Program-made: the position numbers and the translations under genes
Notes under the pieces: model-generated
Seen by the model: the letters and a program-made list of their open reading frames with translations, nothing else
What the model was told of the DNA's origin: nothing
Database searches by the model: none
Assembly: GCA_038748775.1 (NCBI GenBank)
Contig: JBCDIT010000015.1
Coordinates: 1 to 64,000 of the forward strand
DNA from: DAIQNV01 sp038748775
Lineage (GTDB): Bacteria; Planctomycetota; Phycisphaerae; Phycisphaerales; UBA1924
DNA length: 64,000 nt
Direction: 5' to 3'
Shown: positions 40,711-49,390 of the stretch, piece after piece
How the letters are laid out: every line of letters starts with the position of its first letter
Numbering within the stretch: the first letter of the stretch is position 1

Positions 40711-43083
40711 CTAAAGCAGCGCGATCGGATCCGGGTCGATCGCGGTCGCCGAATCGGACACGAGGACGCCCGCGTTCCGAAGCGTCTCGAGCGTTCGGTT
40801 CAGCACGCCCGCCGATGGAGCGACGATCTCGACCGCGAAGCGAAAGTGGTCGTTGACCTTCGCGAGCGGGCAGGGCATCGGCCCCATCACCCGCACGCCC
40901 TGGTCTGCCCTGAGGCGTCGGGCGATTTCGGTCGCGCGGTGCGCTGCCTCACCCGGGTCGACATGGCGGCACACGATTCTCGCCATACGCGACACCGGCG
41001 GGAGCCCGGCGGCGCGGCGGGACTCGATTTCCTCGGACGCGAAGCTCCGGAAGTCGTGCCGCTGGGCGTGCACGATCGACGGGTCCTCGGGGCTGAACGT
41101 CTGGACGATCACGCGGCCGGCGAAGCCGCCGCGCCCCGCACGCCCGGCGACCTGCGTCACGAGTTGGAACGTCCGCTCAGACGCTCGGAAATCTGGGAGG
41201 GAGAGGGCGGTGTCGGCGTTGATGACGCCGACGAGGCGGACGTTGGGAAAGTCGAGCCCCTTGGCGATCATCTGGGTGCCTAGGAGCACCTTCGTCTCAC
41301 CCTTCGCGAAACGATCGAGCAGCGCGAAGTAGTGCGACGCGTGCGAGAGCGCGTCGGAATCAGCCCTCGCGATCGCGTGTTCGCCGAGGCCGGGGTGGGC
41401 TTTGTCGAGGTGCCGGATCAGATCGTCTTCGAGGCGCTGGGTCCCCTCCCCGATGAGGATCAGGCTGCTCCCGCAGTCGGGACACGAGCGGGGCGCGAGC
41501 TGCTCGGCGTGGCAATGGTGACACCTCAGGTGTCCCCGCGGCGGGGCCTGCCCGGGTTTGGTCGACCGCGTGTGGACCACCATCTTCGCGTCGCACCTCT
41601 CGCACCCGAGCGTCCAGCCGCACGACCGGCACGCGACGCAGGCCGCGAAGCCGCGTCGGTTGAGCAGGAGAACAGCCTGCCCGCCGTCGTTCAGCGTCTC
41701 ATCGAGAGCATCGAGCAGCGTGGGCCCCAGGCCGACCGCCCCCGGCTCGAACGGCCTGCCGCGTTGGGCCGCGAGCTTGCGTTCGGCCGCGATGTCGACG
41801 ATCTGCACTTCCGGGAGCGTGGCGCCGGTAGGACGCGTCGTCATGGTGTGCAGTTGATACTTGGCGTCTGCTTTCGTCGCGTTGTGCCACGATTCGAGCG
41901 AAGGCGTCGCCGAACCGAGCACCACCGGGCACGATTCGAGTTGGGCCCGCTTGATCGCGACGTCCCTCGCGTGGTACCGGGGCAGTTGGTCTTGCTTGTA
42001 CGAGCCGTCGTGTTCTTCGTCGACGATGATGATCCCGAGCCGTGTCACCGGCGCGAAGACGGCGGAGCGCGCGCCGACCACGATGCGTGCCTTCCCGCTC
42101 CGGGCGTCGGCCCAGGCTTTGTGACGCGCGGACGCCGAGAGCCCGGAGTGCAAGACCGCGACGCCCTCACCGGCGAAACGCTCGGAAAACCGTCGGCCGG
42201 TCTGGGGCGTCAATGCGATCTCCGGGACGAGGACGATCGCAGATCCGCCCTCGTCGAGCACCGTCCGCAAGAGCCTGAGATAGACCTCGGTCTTCCCAGA
42301 GCCGGTGATGCCGAAGAGCACGTGAGGGGCGAAGGACCCGAGCGTCGAAGAAACCGCCCCGATGACGCCGGCCTGCTCGTCGGTCGGCGTCGGGGGCGGG
42401 GCGGGCGGCGTGCCCGAGGTGTTCGCTGTGCCGACGTCGAACATGCTCGTTCGCGTTGAGACCGTTTCGATCTGCGTCTCGGTCAGCAGGCCCGCGAGCC
42501 TGAGCCGGTTGGTCGAGGCGATGGTCTTCTCGCCGATCCGATCCGCCAGGGCCCTCGGCTCGATGGGGAACGCCGACGCGGGCAACGCGTTCACCGCTTC
42601 CCACGCACGCTTCGCGGTGGGCGTGAGCTTTGGCATCTCGTCGGGCACCGGCCCCCGGACGAGCGCGGTGCGCACCCGAGCGCCGGTGCCCTTCTTCACC
42701 GCGGCCGGCACGACACCGGCGAGCGCCATCCCGAGCGGGCAAACGTAGTAGCGGGCGATCCACCGGGCCAACTCGACGACCGGCTCGGGGATGCCCAGGC
42801 GTTCGACCTTGATGATCTGCTTCGCCTTCGAGGCGGGGAAGTCGCCCAGCAACTCCGGGCCGCCTGTTTTGAGCACGACTCCGTTCGTTGGTGTGTTGCC
42901 CCGTCCGAGCGGGACCGTGACCCGGTCGCCCGGGGCCGCGTCGGCTCCCTCGGGAAGGCGGTACGAAAAGCCCTGTGCGGCCGAGGGGGAATGGTCGATT
43001 CCTCGCTCGACAGCGACGAGAGCGAACCGGGCGTTCGCGAGATCTGGGATGTCTTCCGAGCGGAAGAGCGCGTCCTGCATCAC
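40711..43083 (-). CDS. priA: Primosomal replication restart helicase PriA
   Basis: A 790-aa helicase (a second Met immediately follows the first). The N-terminal 3'-end-binding domain is followed by Walker A F-G-I-T-G-S-G-K-T-E-V-Y and the D-E-E-H box in V-D-E-E-H-D-G-S-Y-K. Helicase motifs include G-T-Q-M-I-A-K-G-L-D-F-P-N and Q-V-A-G-R-A-G-R. The zinc-binding insert has four C-x-x-C pairs (A-C-R-S-C-G, C-E-R-C, C-H-H-C, C-P-D-C), all eight cysteines intact. PriA reloads the replicative helicase at stalled forks. It is divergent from carA with 24 bases between starts. Confidence 0.97.
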   Translation of the reverse strand: MMQDALFRSEDIPDLANARFALVAVERGIDHSPSAAQGFSYRLPEGADAAPGDRVTVPLGRGNTPTNGVVLKTGGPELLGDFPASKAKQIIKVERLGIPEPVVELARWIARYYVCPLGMALAGVVPAAVKKGTGARVRTALVRGPVPDEMPKLTPTAKRAWEAVNALPASAFPIEPRALADRIGEKTIASTNRLRLAGLLTETQIETVSTRTSMFDVGTANTSGTPPAPPPTPTDEQAGVIGAVSSTLGSFAPHVLFGITGSGKTEVYLRLLRTVLDEGGSAIVLVPEIALTPQTGRRFSERFAGEGVAVLHSGLSASARHKAWADARSGKARIVVGARSAVFAPVTRLGIIIVDEEHDGSYKQDQLPRYHARDVAIKRAQLESCPVVLGSATPSLESWHNATKADAKYQLHTMTTRPTGATLPEVQIVDIAAERKLAAQRGRPFEPGAVGLGPTLLDALDETLNDGGQAVLLLNRRGFAACVACRSCGWTLGCERCDAKMVVHTRSTKPGQAPPRGHLRCHHCHAEQLAPRSCPDCGSSLILIGEGTQRLEDDLIRHLDKAHPGLGEHAIARADSDALSHASHYFALLDRFAKGETKVLLGTQMIAKGLDFPNVRLVGVINADTALSLPDFRASERTFQLVTQVAGRAGRGGFAGRVIVQTFSPEDPSIVHAQRHDFRSFASEEIESRRAAGLPPVSRMARIVCRHVDPGEAAHRATEIARRLRADQGVRVMGPMPCPLAKVNDHFRFAVEIVAPSAGVLNRTLETLRNAGVLVSDSATAIDPDPIALL

Positions 43084-43107
43084 CTATCGAGCGTAGTATC
43101 GAGGTCA

Positions 43108-44301
43108 ATGAGCGACGAGCAGCGAGCGGTGGGGCGTCTGGCTTTGGCAAGCGGCCAGATCTTCCGGGGCAAGGCATTCGGGGCGGTTGACGCCGGCGTC
43201 GTGGTGACCGGAGAGGTGGTTTTCAACACCGCCCTCACCGGGTACCAAGAGAGCCTGACCGACCCGAGTTACGCCGGCCAGATCTTGGTGCAAACCACAC
43301 CGATGATGGGAAACACCGGCGTGAACGCCGAAGACGTCGAATCCCGACGGGTTCAGGTCCAAGGCTTCGTCGTCCACGAACTCACCGTACGTCCGAGCAA
43401 CTACCGCTCGGAGCGTTCGCTGGACGAGTATCTCCGCGGCGAGGGCGTCATCGGCATCTGCGACGTCGATACGAGGGCCTTGACCAAGGCGCTGCGGAGC
43501 GCCGGGGCGGTCGGTGGCGCGATCACCGCCGATTTAGGGGTAACCGACGCTGAACTCGTTGCGACGGCCGCTGGCTTCGGGTCCATGTCCGGCAAGGCGC
43601 TCATTGGCGACGTGGCCACGCTCGGGGATCGGGGCGTCTGGGAAGAAGACCTGGGGACTTGGAAGCCGAGCCACCTCTCCGGGAGTGTCGACGATGGCCC
43701 GGTCGTCCTCGCGATGGACTGCGGGGCAAAAGAGACAATTCTCCGCCAGTTGGTATCTCGGGGGTGCGAGGTGCGGTTGGTCCCGCACACGGTCGCGGCC
43801 GAGGATCTCTGCGAAATGCTGGCGAGTGGAGAGGCGCAAGGGTTGTTTGTGAGCAACGGACCGGGTGACCCAGCTGCGGTCACTCAGACGGTTGAGTCGC
43901 TGAGGGCCGTGCTTCGGCTCGATCCGACTCCCCCAGTATTTGGGATTTGCCTCGGACATCAATTGCTCAGCTTGGCGATCGGCGCGACGACGTACAAACT
44001 TCCCTTCGGGCATCGCGGAGCCAACCAACCGGTGCGGGAAGAGTCCACGGGCCGGGTCTCGATTACGAGCCAGAACCATGGTTTCGCCGTGGACCGCGGC
44101 AGCCTCGAAGCGGCTGGGGCCGTGGTCACCCACGTGCACTTGAACGATGGCACGGTCGCGGGCATGCGTTTGTCGGACAAGCCCGTATTCAGTGTTCAGC
44201 ACCATCCAGAAGCCAGCCCTGGGCCCCATGACGCGTCGATTTTGTTTGATCAGTTTGTTGCTGCACTCGGTTCTCGGGCAAGCGCTGGAGGAGCAGTGTA
44301 A
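43108..44301 (+). CDS. carA: Carbamoyl-phosphate synthase small subunit (glutaminase)
   Basis: CarA supplies ammonia from glutamine to CarB for arginine and pyrimidine synthesis. ATG 43108 gives 397 aa; earlier codons in frame belong to the priA shadow. The N-terminal domain has G-E-V-V-F-N-T-A-L-T-G-Y-Q-E-S-L-T-D-P-S-Y. The class I amidotransferase domain has nucleophile C281 in F-G-I-C-L-G-H-Q, and H366 and E368 in H-H-P-E-A-S-P-G-P. The usual carB does not follow; 411 bases without a gene do. Confidence 0.97.
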   Translation: MSDEQRAVGRLALASGQIFRGKAFGAVDAGVVVTGEVVFNTALTGYQESLTDPSYAGQILVQTTPMMGNTGVNAEDVESRRVQVQGFVVHELTVRPSNYRSERSLDEYLRGEGVIGICDVDTRALTKALRSAGAVGGAITADLGVTDAELVATAAGFGSMSGKALIGDVATLGDRGVWEEDLGTWKPSHLSGSVDDGPVVLAMDCGAKETILRQLVSRGCEVRLVPHTVAAEDLCEMLASGEAQGLFVSNGPGDPAAVTQTVESLRAVLRLDPTPPVFGICLGHQLLSLAIGATTYKLPFGHRGANQPVREESTGRVSITSQNHGFAVDRGSLEAAGAVVTHVHLNDGTVAGMRLSDKPVFSVQHHPEASPGPHDASILFDQFVAALGSRASAGGAV

Positions 44302-44414
44302 GTCTGGGGTATGCCTGTGTTCCCCGAACCCGTGAAGACGGGGAGTCTGGGCAATCGTGGGCATTGGGCATGGATCGGCGCTTGCGCAGGTTTCAAATTT
44401 GCAGAGTGGCGGTC

Positions 44415-44442
44415 TTGCATGGGGGGGGGATTCCGGTATATT
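44415..44442 (+). promoter_or_regulatory. Candidate sigma-70-type promoter with nine-G spacer
   Basis: TTGCAT (44415-44420) and TATATT (44437-44442) are separated by 16 bases that begin with nine consecutive G (44421-44429). It lies in the 411-base gap between carA and the exported dockerin gene at 44713. Transcription from here would give a leader of about 265 bases. Rough -35/-10 quality is good but not proven. Confidence 0.4.
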
Positions 44443-44493
44443 CGCTTTGGTCCGACGGCGCGGGAGTTCCCCGCATGCGTCGGTGGGTCTTTT

Positions 44494-44507
44494 GCACCGG
44501 TCGGTGC
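44494..44507. promoter_or_regulatory. Palindrome GCACCGGTCGGTGC, shared with 51916-51929
   Basis: A 14-base perfect inverted repeat (6-bp arms) lies 206 bases upstream of the 44713 gene. An identical 14-mer lies at 51916-51929, 148 bases upstream of its paralogue at 52077. It could be an operator or an RNA hairpin in the leader. Confidence 0.35.
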
Positions 44508-44712
44508 GCCGTCCGTCTCTTGTCGTGGGGGGCGTTCGGAACTGGGAGGTCGTTGGGTTGCGTTGTGCTCAGCGGTTGACTGAACCTTGCTGAACGTCGA
44601 GTTGTGAACAGACCTCGGTCCGCGAAGGCGGGCCTACTGGTTATTGCTTGGGCCTTCGGGTCCCGATGCGTCCGAGTCAGATTCCGTTGAATCAGAACAG
44701 AGGAGTTTCAAC

Positions 44713-46242
44713 ATGATGAAGAGCGCTCTCGTCCTCGCCGCTATGGCGGGCACCGCTGTTGCCGGCGACGTTTCGACCAAGGTCGAAGCCAAGGGTCTCG
44801 GCCTTCCGGATTGGCGTGTTCTCGCCGACAGCCGTGATGACATCAACAAGATGGGCTGGGTCTACCAGACCGGTAACGAGCGTGTGATCGTTTTCGATCG
44901 TCCGACGAACGTTGCTCGCAACGCCGGCCGCGCTGGCGAAGTGACCAGCTACCAGTACCAGGAGCCGCTGTTCGACACCTGGGGCACCGGCGCTTGCCCG
45001 AACGCCATCGAGCTCTTCGGTCAGCTCTTCCCGGATGACGGCGTCAACCCGCCGACCTACGAAGCCTGGGAAGGCACCGCTCAGTTCGCCGCGAACACCG
45101 TCATCGACACCATCGGCTTTGCCGCTTCGGCTCTCGATGAAGATCCGGCCACCGCTGGCGACAGCGTCACCGACGGCGTCCCGTTCAACGACGTGATCAT
45201 CATCGTCGAAGAGCAGGAAAACGCTGTGGACTCGAACTTCACCGACACGCTGACCCGCTTCGGCGTCGCGGTCCTCGAACTCGCCGGTAGCGACTTCCCG
45301 CCGCCCGCCGGCCAGGTCGACGTGTTCAACTACACCATCGACCTCACCGCTGATCCCGACATCGCCGACGACGGCATCGAGTTCGAAGCCGGCGACGATG
45401 ACGGCACCGCTTCGGAAGCCTGCATCCAGGCCGACGACTTCAACGCGAACGTCTTCCTCGATTCCGGTCTGCAGCTCGTCGACGCTCCGTACGACAACGA
45501 CTCGTTGCACGACGCGAGCTTCACGATGTTCTTCCTGCAGCCGACCTCGGACTTCACGGCCCAGATCGACCCGCAGAGCGCCTCCGATCGCGCCCAGATC
45601 ATCCCGCAGGGCTTCCTGCTGGGTATCGGCGATCCGTTCAGCCAGTACGATCCGACCGACCAGGCCGGCACCTTCCCGGACATCGCTTCGCAGACCCCGG
45701 GTAACGGCGTTGCTTCGCTCGACCTCATCAAGCTCTGGGACCTCACCGTTCCGCCGGCCGCCCTTGGCCCGGACTTCACCGCCGATCCGTTCGTCGGTGA
45801 GTGGCTCAACGAAGACGGCGGCGCGAACATCGGTGGCGGCTTCCGCATCACCGCGACCTCGCGTATCGACTTCTTCGATGCCAACCCGTTCATCGAAGCC
45901 GAGACCGGCCTGAGCCCGTTCGACATCGTCTGTGACGCCTTCACGCTGACCAGCCTCGACGGCCTTACGACCGTCAACGTCGACGCTTCGGGTGGCTCGG
46001 AGCCCTACATCGCGTTCCTCAGCCCGACCCCGGGTACGTGTGGCGCCCCGGCCGGCGATCCGCCCTGCAACGATGCTGACCTTGCTGATCCCAAGGGTAT
46101 TCTCGACCTCTCGGACGTCGATGCGTTCATCCCGGCGTTCCTCGCCAGCGATGAAGCTGCCGACATCGCGCCGCCCTTCGGCGTTGTTGACCTGTCGGAC
46201 GTTGACCTCTTCATCGCCCTGTTCCTGGGCGGCTGCCCGTAA
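44713..46242 (+). CDS. Exported GC-type dockerin protein, paralogue A
   Basis: ATG 44713 follows A-G-A-G-G-A-G. The 509-aa product begins with a signal (M-K-S-A-L-V-L-A-A-M-A-G-T-A-V-A-G). A long beta-rich domain (20-430) is shared with the genes at 52077 and 53804: Y-E-A-W-E-G-T-A-Q-F, V-P-F-N-D-V, F-P-P-P-A-G-Q-V-D, D-A-S-F-T-M-F-F-L-Q-P, Q-G-F-L-L-G. The tail has two dockerin-like modules (D-L-S-D-V-D-A-F-I and D-L-S-D-V-D-L-F-I), ending G-G-C-P. Codon choice is more biased (many GCT, GGC, GTC, TTC) than in neighbours, suggesting very high expression. A perfect terminator follows. It is probably an abundant surface protein; the function of the common domain is unknown. Confidence 0.82.
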   Translation: MMKSALVLAAMAGTAVAGDVSTKVEAKGLGLPDWRVLADSRDDINKMGWVYQTGNERVIVFDRPTNVARNAGRAGEVTSYQYQEPLFDTWGTGACPNAIELFGQLFPDDGVNPPTYEAWEGTAQFAANTVIDTIGFAASALDEDPATAGDSVTDGVPFNDVIIIVEEQENAVDSNFTDTLTRFGVAVLELAGSDFPPPAGQVDVFNYTIDLTADPDIADDGIEFEAGDDDGTASEACIQADDFNANVFLDSGLQLVDAPYDNDSLHDASFTMFFLQPTSDFTAQIDPQSASDRAQIIPQGFLLGIGDPFSQYDPTDQAGTFPDIASQTPGNGVASLDLIKLWDLTVPPAALGPDFTADPFVGEWLNEDGGANIGGGFRITATSRIDFFDANPFIEAETGLSPFDIVCDAFTLTSLDGLTTVNVDASGGSEPYIAFLSPTPGTCGAPAGDPPCNDADLADPKGILDLSDVDAFIPAFLASDEAADIAPPFGVVDLSDVDLFIALFLGGCP

Positions 46243-46295
46243 GGCTTAGGCCTTTCCTTTTACCGCCGACTCGGCGGTCGCGCGACTGTGCATCG

Positions 46296-46332
46296 GGGTG
46301 CCCACGGATTTCCGTGGGCACCCTTTCTTTTT
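46296..46332 (+). terminator. Rho-independent terminator after paralogue A
   Basis: Perfect 12-bp stem GGGTGCCCACGG / CCGTGGGCACCC with a 4-base loop, followed by T-T-T-C-T-T-T-T-T. It lies 54 bases after the stop at 46242 and upstream of ATG 46394. Confidence 0.93.
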
Positions 46333-46393
46333 GGCCAAGCGGTTGATGAACCAAACTGCGTGGCCCTGGGCCAAGAGCGAGGTAGCTTTGAGG

Positions 46394-47425
46394 ATGAAGC
46401 CCCAGTTCCGTATCACGACACTCATCGCCCTGCTGGTTGTCGCACGCGCCTCGGGCGTTGCCTCTGCCCAGCAGATCATCGGAACGACCTTCGAGGCGAG
46501 CCGCACCGATCCGTGCGGGTTTGCCGCCGATCCGCTCGGGGCCGCGGCTCCGGGCGATGACCGGTTCGTCTGGGCTTGGCGGAACGACCCGGGGCTCGAT
46601 CCGGCTCTGCGGGGCGTGGTCATCGCGGATTGGGCGGACATCCCGGGCGATACGGTGTTCAACGACATGTTCGTGCGGCTCGCGATCTTCGTCTCTGACG
46701 ACGACGCAACGCCTGAGGTGGTGGAGGGCAGCCGCCTGGCGATCCGGGTCTTCGACGCGGACGACGGCTTTGACGATCCCAATCGCGTGCTGCTCGCTGA
46801 GACGATCCTCGACGATCTGCCGGCCGATCAGACCGGTGGGGACGGGTTGTTCCTCACCATCGGCCTTCGCTTCCCGCAGTTCGCCGAACTGGGCAACACC
46901 GGCGCGTTGCCCGACGGCGACGTGTCGAACGGGGTGTCGTTCGCCGACCTCGACGGCGACGGGCTTCACGACTTCGGGTATGAGATCGAGGTCTCGGCGC
47001 CCGATGGCGCGATCGGAGCGGGCATCGGCGTTGTGCTCGTCGGGCCTGATCTTTCAGGTGGCGCGTCGCCCGATCCGACAACACCGGCGGGCATGACCGA
47101 TCTCTACGAAGAGCGTTTGCCTTCGAGCGAAGGCGGCGCGTGGCTCGGGACGTTCGGATTCGGCGGCGCCCAGTGCGGCGCCGGGGCCGGTGCGGGCGAG
47201 GGCACCGTCCCGTTTGCTCAGGCGTTCTTCGGCCTCCGCATCGGTCCTTGCACGCCGGCGGATCTCGCGTTGCCGTTCAACATCGTCGATCTCTCCGACG
47301 TCGATACGTTCATCGATGCGTTCGTGAACGGCGACCCGCTCGCCGACTTTGCGCCGCCGTTCGGGATCATCGACCTGTCGGATATCGATACGTTCATCCC
47401 CATATTCCTGATGGGGTGCCCTTAG
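46394..47425 (+). CDS. Exported GC-type dockerin protein with unknown N-terminal domain
   Basis: ATG 46394 begins a signal (M-K-P-Q-F-R-I-T-T-L-I-A-L-L-V-V-A-R-A-S); longer starts run into the terminator. The 343-aa product has a beta-rich domain with the pairs F-V-W-A-W-R-N-D-P-G, V-V-I-A-D-W-A-D and L-A-I-F-V-S-D-D, unlike the three paralogues nearby. Its tail has two complete dockerin-like modules (D-L-S-D-V-D-T-F-I and D-L-S-D-I-D-T-F-I) and ends M-G-C-P. Cysteine begins the first module (P-C-T-P-A-D-L-A). The surface tail suggests the same attachment as paralogue A. Confidence 0.78.
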   Translation: MKPQFRITTLIALLVVARASGVASAQQIIGTTFEASRTDPCGFAADPLGAAAPGDDRFVWAWRNDPGLDPALRGVVIADWADIPGDTVFNDMFVRLAIFVSDDDATPEVVEGSRLAIRVFDADDGFDDPNRVLLAETILDDLPADQTGGDGLFLTIGLRFPQFAELGNTGALPDGDVSNGVSFADLDGDGLHDFGYEIEVSAPDGAIGAGIGVVLVGPDLSGGASPDPTTPAGMTDLYEERLPSSEGGAWLGTFGFGGAQCGAGAGAGEGTVPFAQAFFGLRIGPCTPADLALPFNIVDLSDVDTFIDAFVNGDPLADFAPPFGIIDLSDIDTFIPIFLMGCP

Positions 47426-47446
47426 AACAGGTTTGATCGCTCCGTA

Positions 47447-47461
47447 GCGGCCTCCGGCCGC
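47447..47461. terminator. Short GC hairpin downstream of the dockerin gene
   Basis: Perfect 6-bp arms GCGGCC / GGCCGC with a 3-base loop lie in the 129-base gap between convergent genes. No T run follows, so termination here is only possible. Confidence 0.3.
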
Positions 47462-47554
47462 ACACTCGCTTGCGAAACCCGCGCTGGAGTCAATCCGGCG
47501 GGCTTCCGGTCGAGAAAGCTGAATTCGTGGCGCTGCTGGTTCAATGAAGACGCC

Positions 47555-47932
47555 CTAGTACCTTGGCACGCTCGGGTCGATGTCGATCGACCAGAGGTCA
47601 ATCCCGCCGGCGACGGACCGTGCGCCGTCGAGCCCCTCTCGCTTGAGCAGTATCGCCGCCGAAAGCGAGCGACGCCCGGAGTGGCAGATGATCGCGACGG
47701 TGGTGTCCTCGTCGGCATCGATCTCTTGGAGTCGCGCCGGCAGGTCTCCGAGCGGGATGTGCAGGTGGTGGGAGACCGAAGCGAGCGCGAGCTCTTCGGG
47801 CTCACGGATATCGATCAGGAGCACTGTTCCGTCGTCGAGACCTTGCTTAACCTCTCGGGGGGTGATCTCAAGCTCTGGATTAAGGGGCCACCCTTCGGGA
47901 AGTCCGCGATCGTCGATCGAGCGGTCGCTCAC
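47555..47932 (-). CDS. Rhodanese-like sulfurtransferase domain protein
   Basis: GTG 47932 overlaps the upstream lipoprotein's TGA by two bases; the longer frame to 48253 is that gene's shadow. The 125-aa product is one rhodanese domain: E-I-T-P-R-E-V-K, V-L-L-I-D-I-R-E-P-E-E, H-I-P-L-G-D-L and the catalytic loop I-I-C-H-S-G-R-R-S, with Cys intact and six-residue loop length as in single-domain sulfurtransferases. It ends with G-G-I-D-L-W-S. It transfers sulfane sulphur; its partner is unknown. Confidence 0.92.
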   Translation of the reverse strand: MSDRSIDDRGLPEGWPLNPELEITPREVKQGLDDGTVLLIDIREPEELALASVSHHLHIPLGDLPARLQEIDADEDTTVAIICHSGRRSLSAAILLKREGLDGARSVAGGIDLWSIDIDPSVPRY

Positions 47933-48495
47933 TGATCGGTCCCTTCCGCCGGCTGAGCCGCGTCGGCACCAAGGGACTCCGGTTCGCGTTTCGGAGTCGG
48001 CCCTGCGCGCCACGCTCCGGGGACGGACCGGCTGTAGAGAATCCCCGGGCTGACGTTTGGTTGATTCACCGGGTCGATGATCGCTCTCGGGATGATCAGC
48101 GGGATATCGACGAACGCGACGACGTGAGCCCAGGTTGTTTCGGTCAACACCCGCCACCCCTGGTCGCGCGGCAGGTCGAGGGCGGTCTCGATGGTCGGCG
48201 CGACGCCCGCCGCCCTGGGCTGGCTCGTGGTGTGCCTCGAGTAGGAGCGCCAAATCGGCGGGTGGGCGACGCCATCGAATGGCGCGACGTAGTCGATCGG
48301 TGCCCAGTCGGCCCGGTCGATCCGGGTGAGCCTCGCGCCTTCCAGCGATGCCAGGTCACCGGTGTCGGGCGTGAGCGCCGGGACAATCTGGACCCCGCCG
48401 AGTGTGGAGCGGGCGTTGAAGTTGGGTGTCCCGCAGGCGCTGAGCGCGAGCAGGGGGATCAAGGTCACGAGGGGCGTGGCGGTGCGCATAGGCAA
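47929..48495 (-). CDS. Putative lipoprotein of unknown function
   Basis: A 188-aa product starting at 48495 or Met-3. It has a lipoprotein signal T-P-L-V-T-L-I-P-L-L-A-L-S-A-C-G with a lipobox. The body contains several proline and tryptophan-rich segments (H-P-P-I-W-R-S-Y-S-R and W-A-H-V-V-A-F-V-D-I-P-L-I-I-P-R) and a disordered tail (P-T-P-K-R-E-P-E-S). It starts two bases after recX and ends in overlap with the rhodanese gene. No family recognised. Confidence 0.68.
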   Translation of the reverse strand: MPMRTATPLVTLIPLLALSACGTPNFNARSTLGGVQIVPALTPDTGDLASLEGARLTRIDRADWAPIDYVAPFDGVAHPPIWRSYSRHTTSQPRAAGVAPTIETALDLPRDQGWRVLTETTWAHVVAFVDIPLIIPRAIIDPVNQPNVSPGILYSRSVPGAWRAGPTPKREPESLGADAAQPAEGTDQ

Positions 48496-48497
48496 CT

Positions 48498-49010
48498 CTA
48501 CTCCGTCGACGTTTCCGATGGATCGAGCGTCGCATCGGGCACCAGCCTGAGCACGACGCGTGCCGCTGTGTCTTCGTCGAATCCTCGGCGGGCCAGCGCC
48601 GCGGCGAGCCGGCGGGCCCTCGCGCCGGGGTCGAGCCTCGGTGGGAACGCACGCAGCTTTGTGCGGGCGAACGCCTCTGCATCTGGGTCCGGGTCCCGAC
48701 CGTCGAAGGCTTCGTCGAGCACGCCGCCCGCGATGTCGTCGGGCACGCCTATCGAAGCGAGCTTGATCTCAAGCCGGCCCCGACCCGTCGGGCCCCTTGA
48801 GAGCTCTCGGTCGACTGTCTCGCGGGCGAGTCGGAGGTCATCGACGAGGCGTCCGCGTTCGAGGGCCTCGACGACGATCTCTGCGGTGGCGGGCGCGACA
48901 TCGCGTTCGACCAGGCGGTCGATGAGGGCCGCCCGGGAGCGGTCGGTGACGCGCAACAGGCGGAGGGCGATCGCCTTGGCGTGGCGGGCTTCCTCGGCCG
49001 GCGACGTCAC
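48498..49010 (-). CDS. recX: RecX-like regulatory protein
   Basis: A 170-aa protein of RecX size, made of three-helix repeats: I-A-L-R-L-L-R-V-T-D-R-S-R-A-A-L-I-D-R-L, then G-R-L-V-D-D-L-R-L-A-R, G-R-L-E-I-K-L-A-S-I-G-V and the C-terminal A-A-L-A-R-R-G-F-D-E-D-T. RecX modulates RecA filaments. recA is not beside it. The start overlaps the TPR gene stop by four bases. Confidence 0.83.
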   Translation of the reverse strand: MTSPAEEARHAKAIALRLLRVTDRSRAALIDRLVERDVAPATAEIVVEALERGRLVDDLRLARETVDRELSRGPTGRGRLEIKLASIGVPDDIAGGVLDEAFDGRDPDPDAEAFARTKLRAFPPRLDPGARARRLAAALARRGFDEDTAARVVLRLVPDATLDPSETSTE

Positions 49011-49318
49011 GCTGTTAACTCGCTGAGATAGCCGGCGATCTCGCTCGTCGCCTTGGCGTCGCCGGTTCGCTGGGCCACGAGAAGGCCGGCCCGAAGCGTT
49101 TCGGACGCGGCTTCAGGCTCACCCATCGCCTCAAGAGAGCGAGCTTTGTGGAAGTAGGCATAGCAGTAGGCCTCGTCGACGGCGAGGCATCGGTCGTAAT
49201 GCTCGACGGCCTTGGCGTGGTCTCCCGCCTTGGCGTGTTCCTGGGCGAGCCCATAGAGGACAAACGTGTCTTCGGGATCGACGGAGAGCAGCTTCTCAAG
49301 CTGTGCGATCGACGGCAT
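49007..49318 (-). CDS. Small TPR-repeat protein
   Basis: A 103-aa product from ATG 49318; the frame further upstream is the shadow of the dehydrogenase gene. Two to three tetratricopeptide units are visible: L-Y-G-L-A-Q-E-H-A-K-A-G-D-H-A-K-A-V-E-H-Y and Y-A-Y-F-H-K-A-R-S-L-E-A-M-G-E-P-E-A-A. The function is presumably protein binding. It is coupled to recX. Confidence 0.82.
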   Translation of the reverse strand: MPSIAQLEKLLSVDPEDTFVLYGLAQEHAKAGDHAKAVEHYDRCLAVDEAYCYAYFHKARSLEAMGEPEAASETLRAGLLVAQRTGDAKATSEIAGYLSELTA

Positions 49319-49390
49319 CCCAGATACTACACAGGGCCCCGTCGAAGTGGCATATTCTGAGGTGAACAGATCGAATCGAAAGGGATCGCG

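Noticed and set aside
44311..44593. Three overlapping small ORFs after carA
   Set aside because: Gly/Arg/Trp-rich, mutually overlapping in three frames, no SD; the region looks like promoter and leader DNA.
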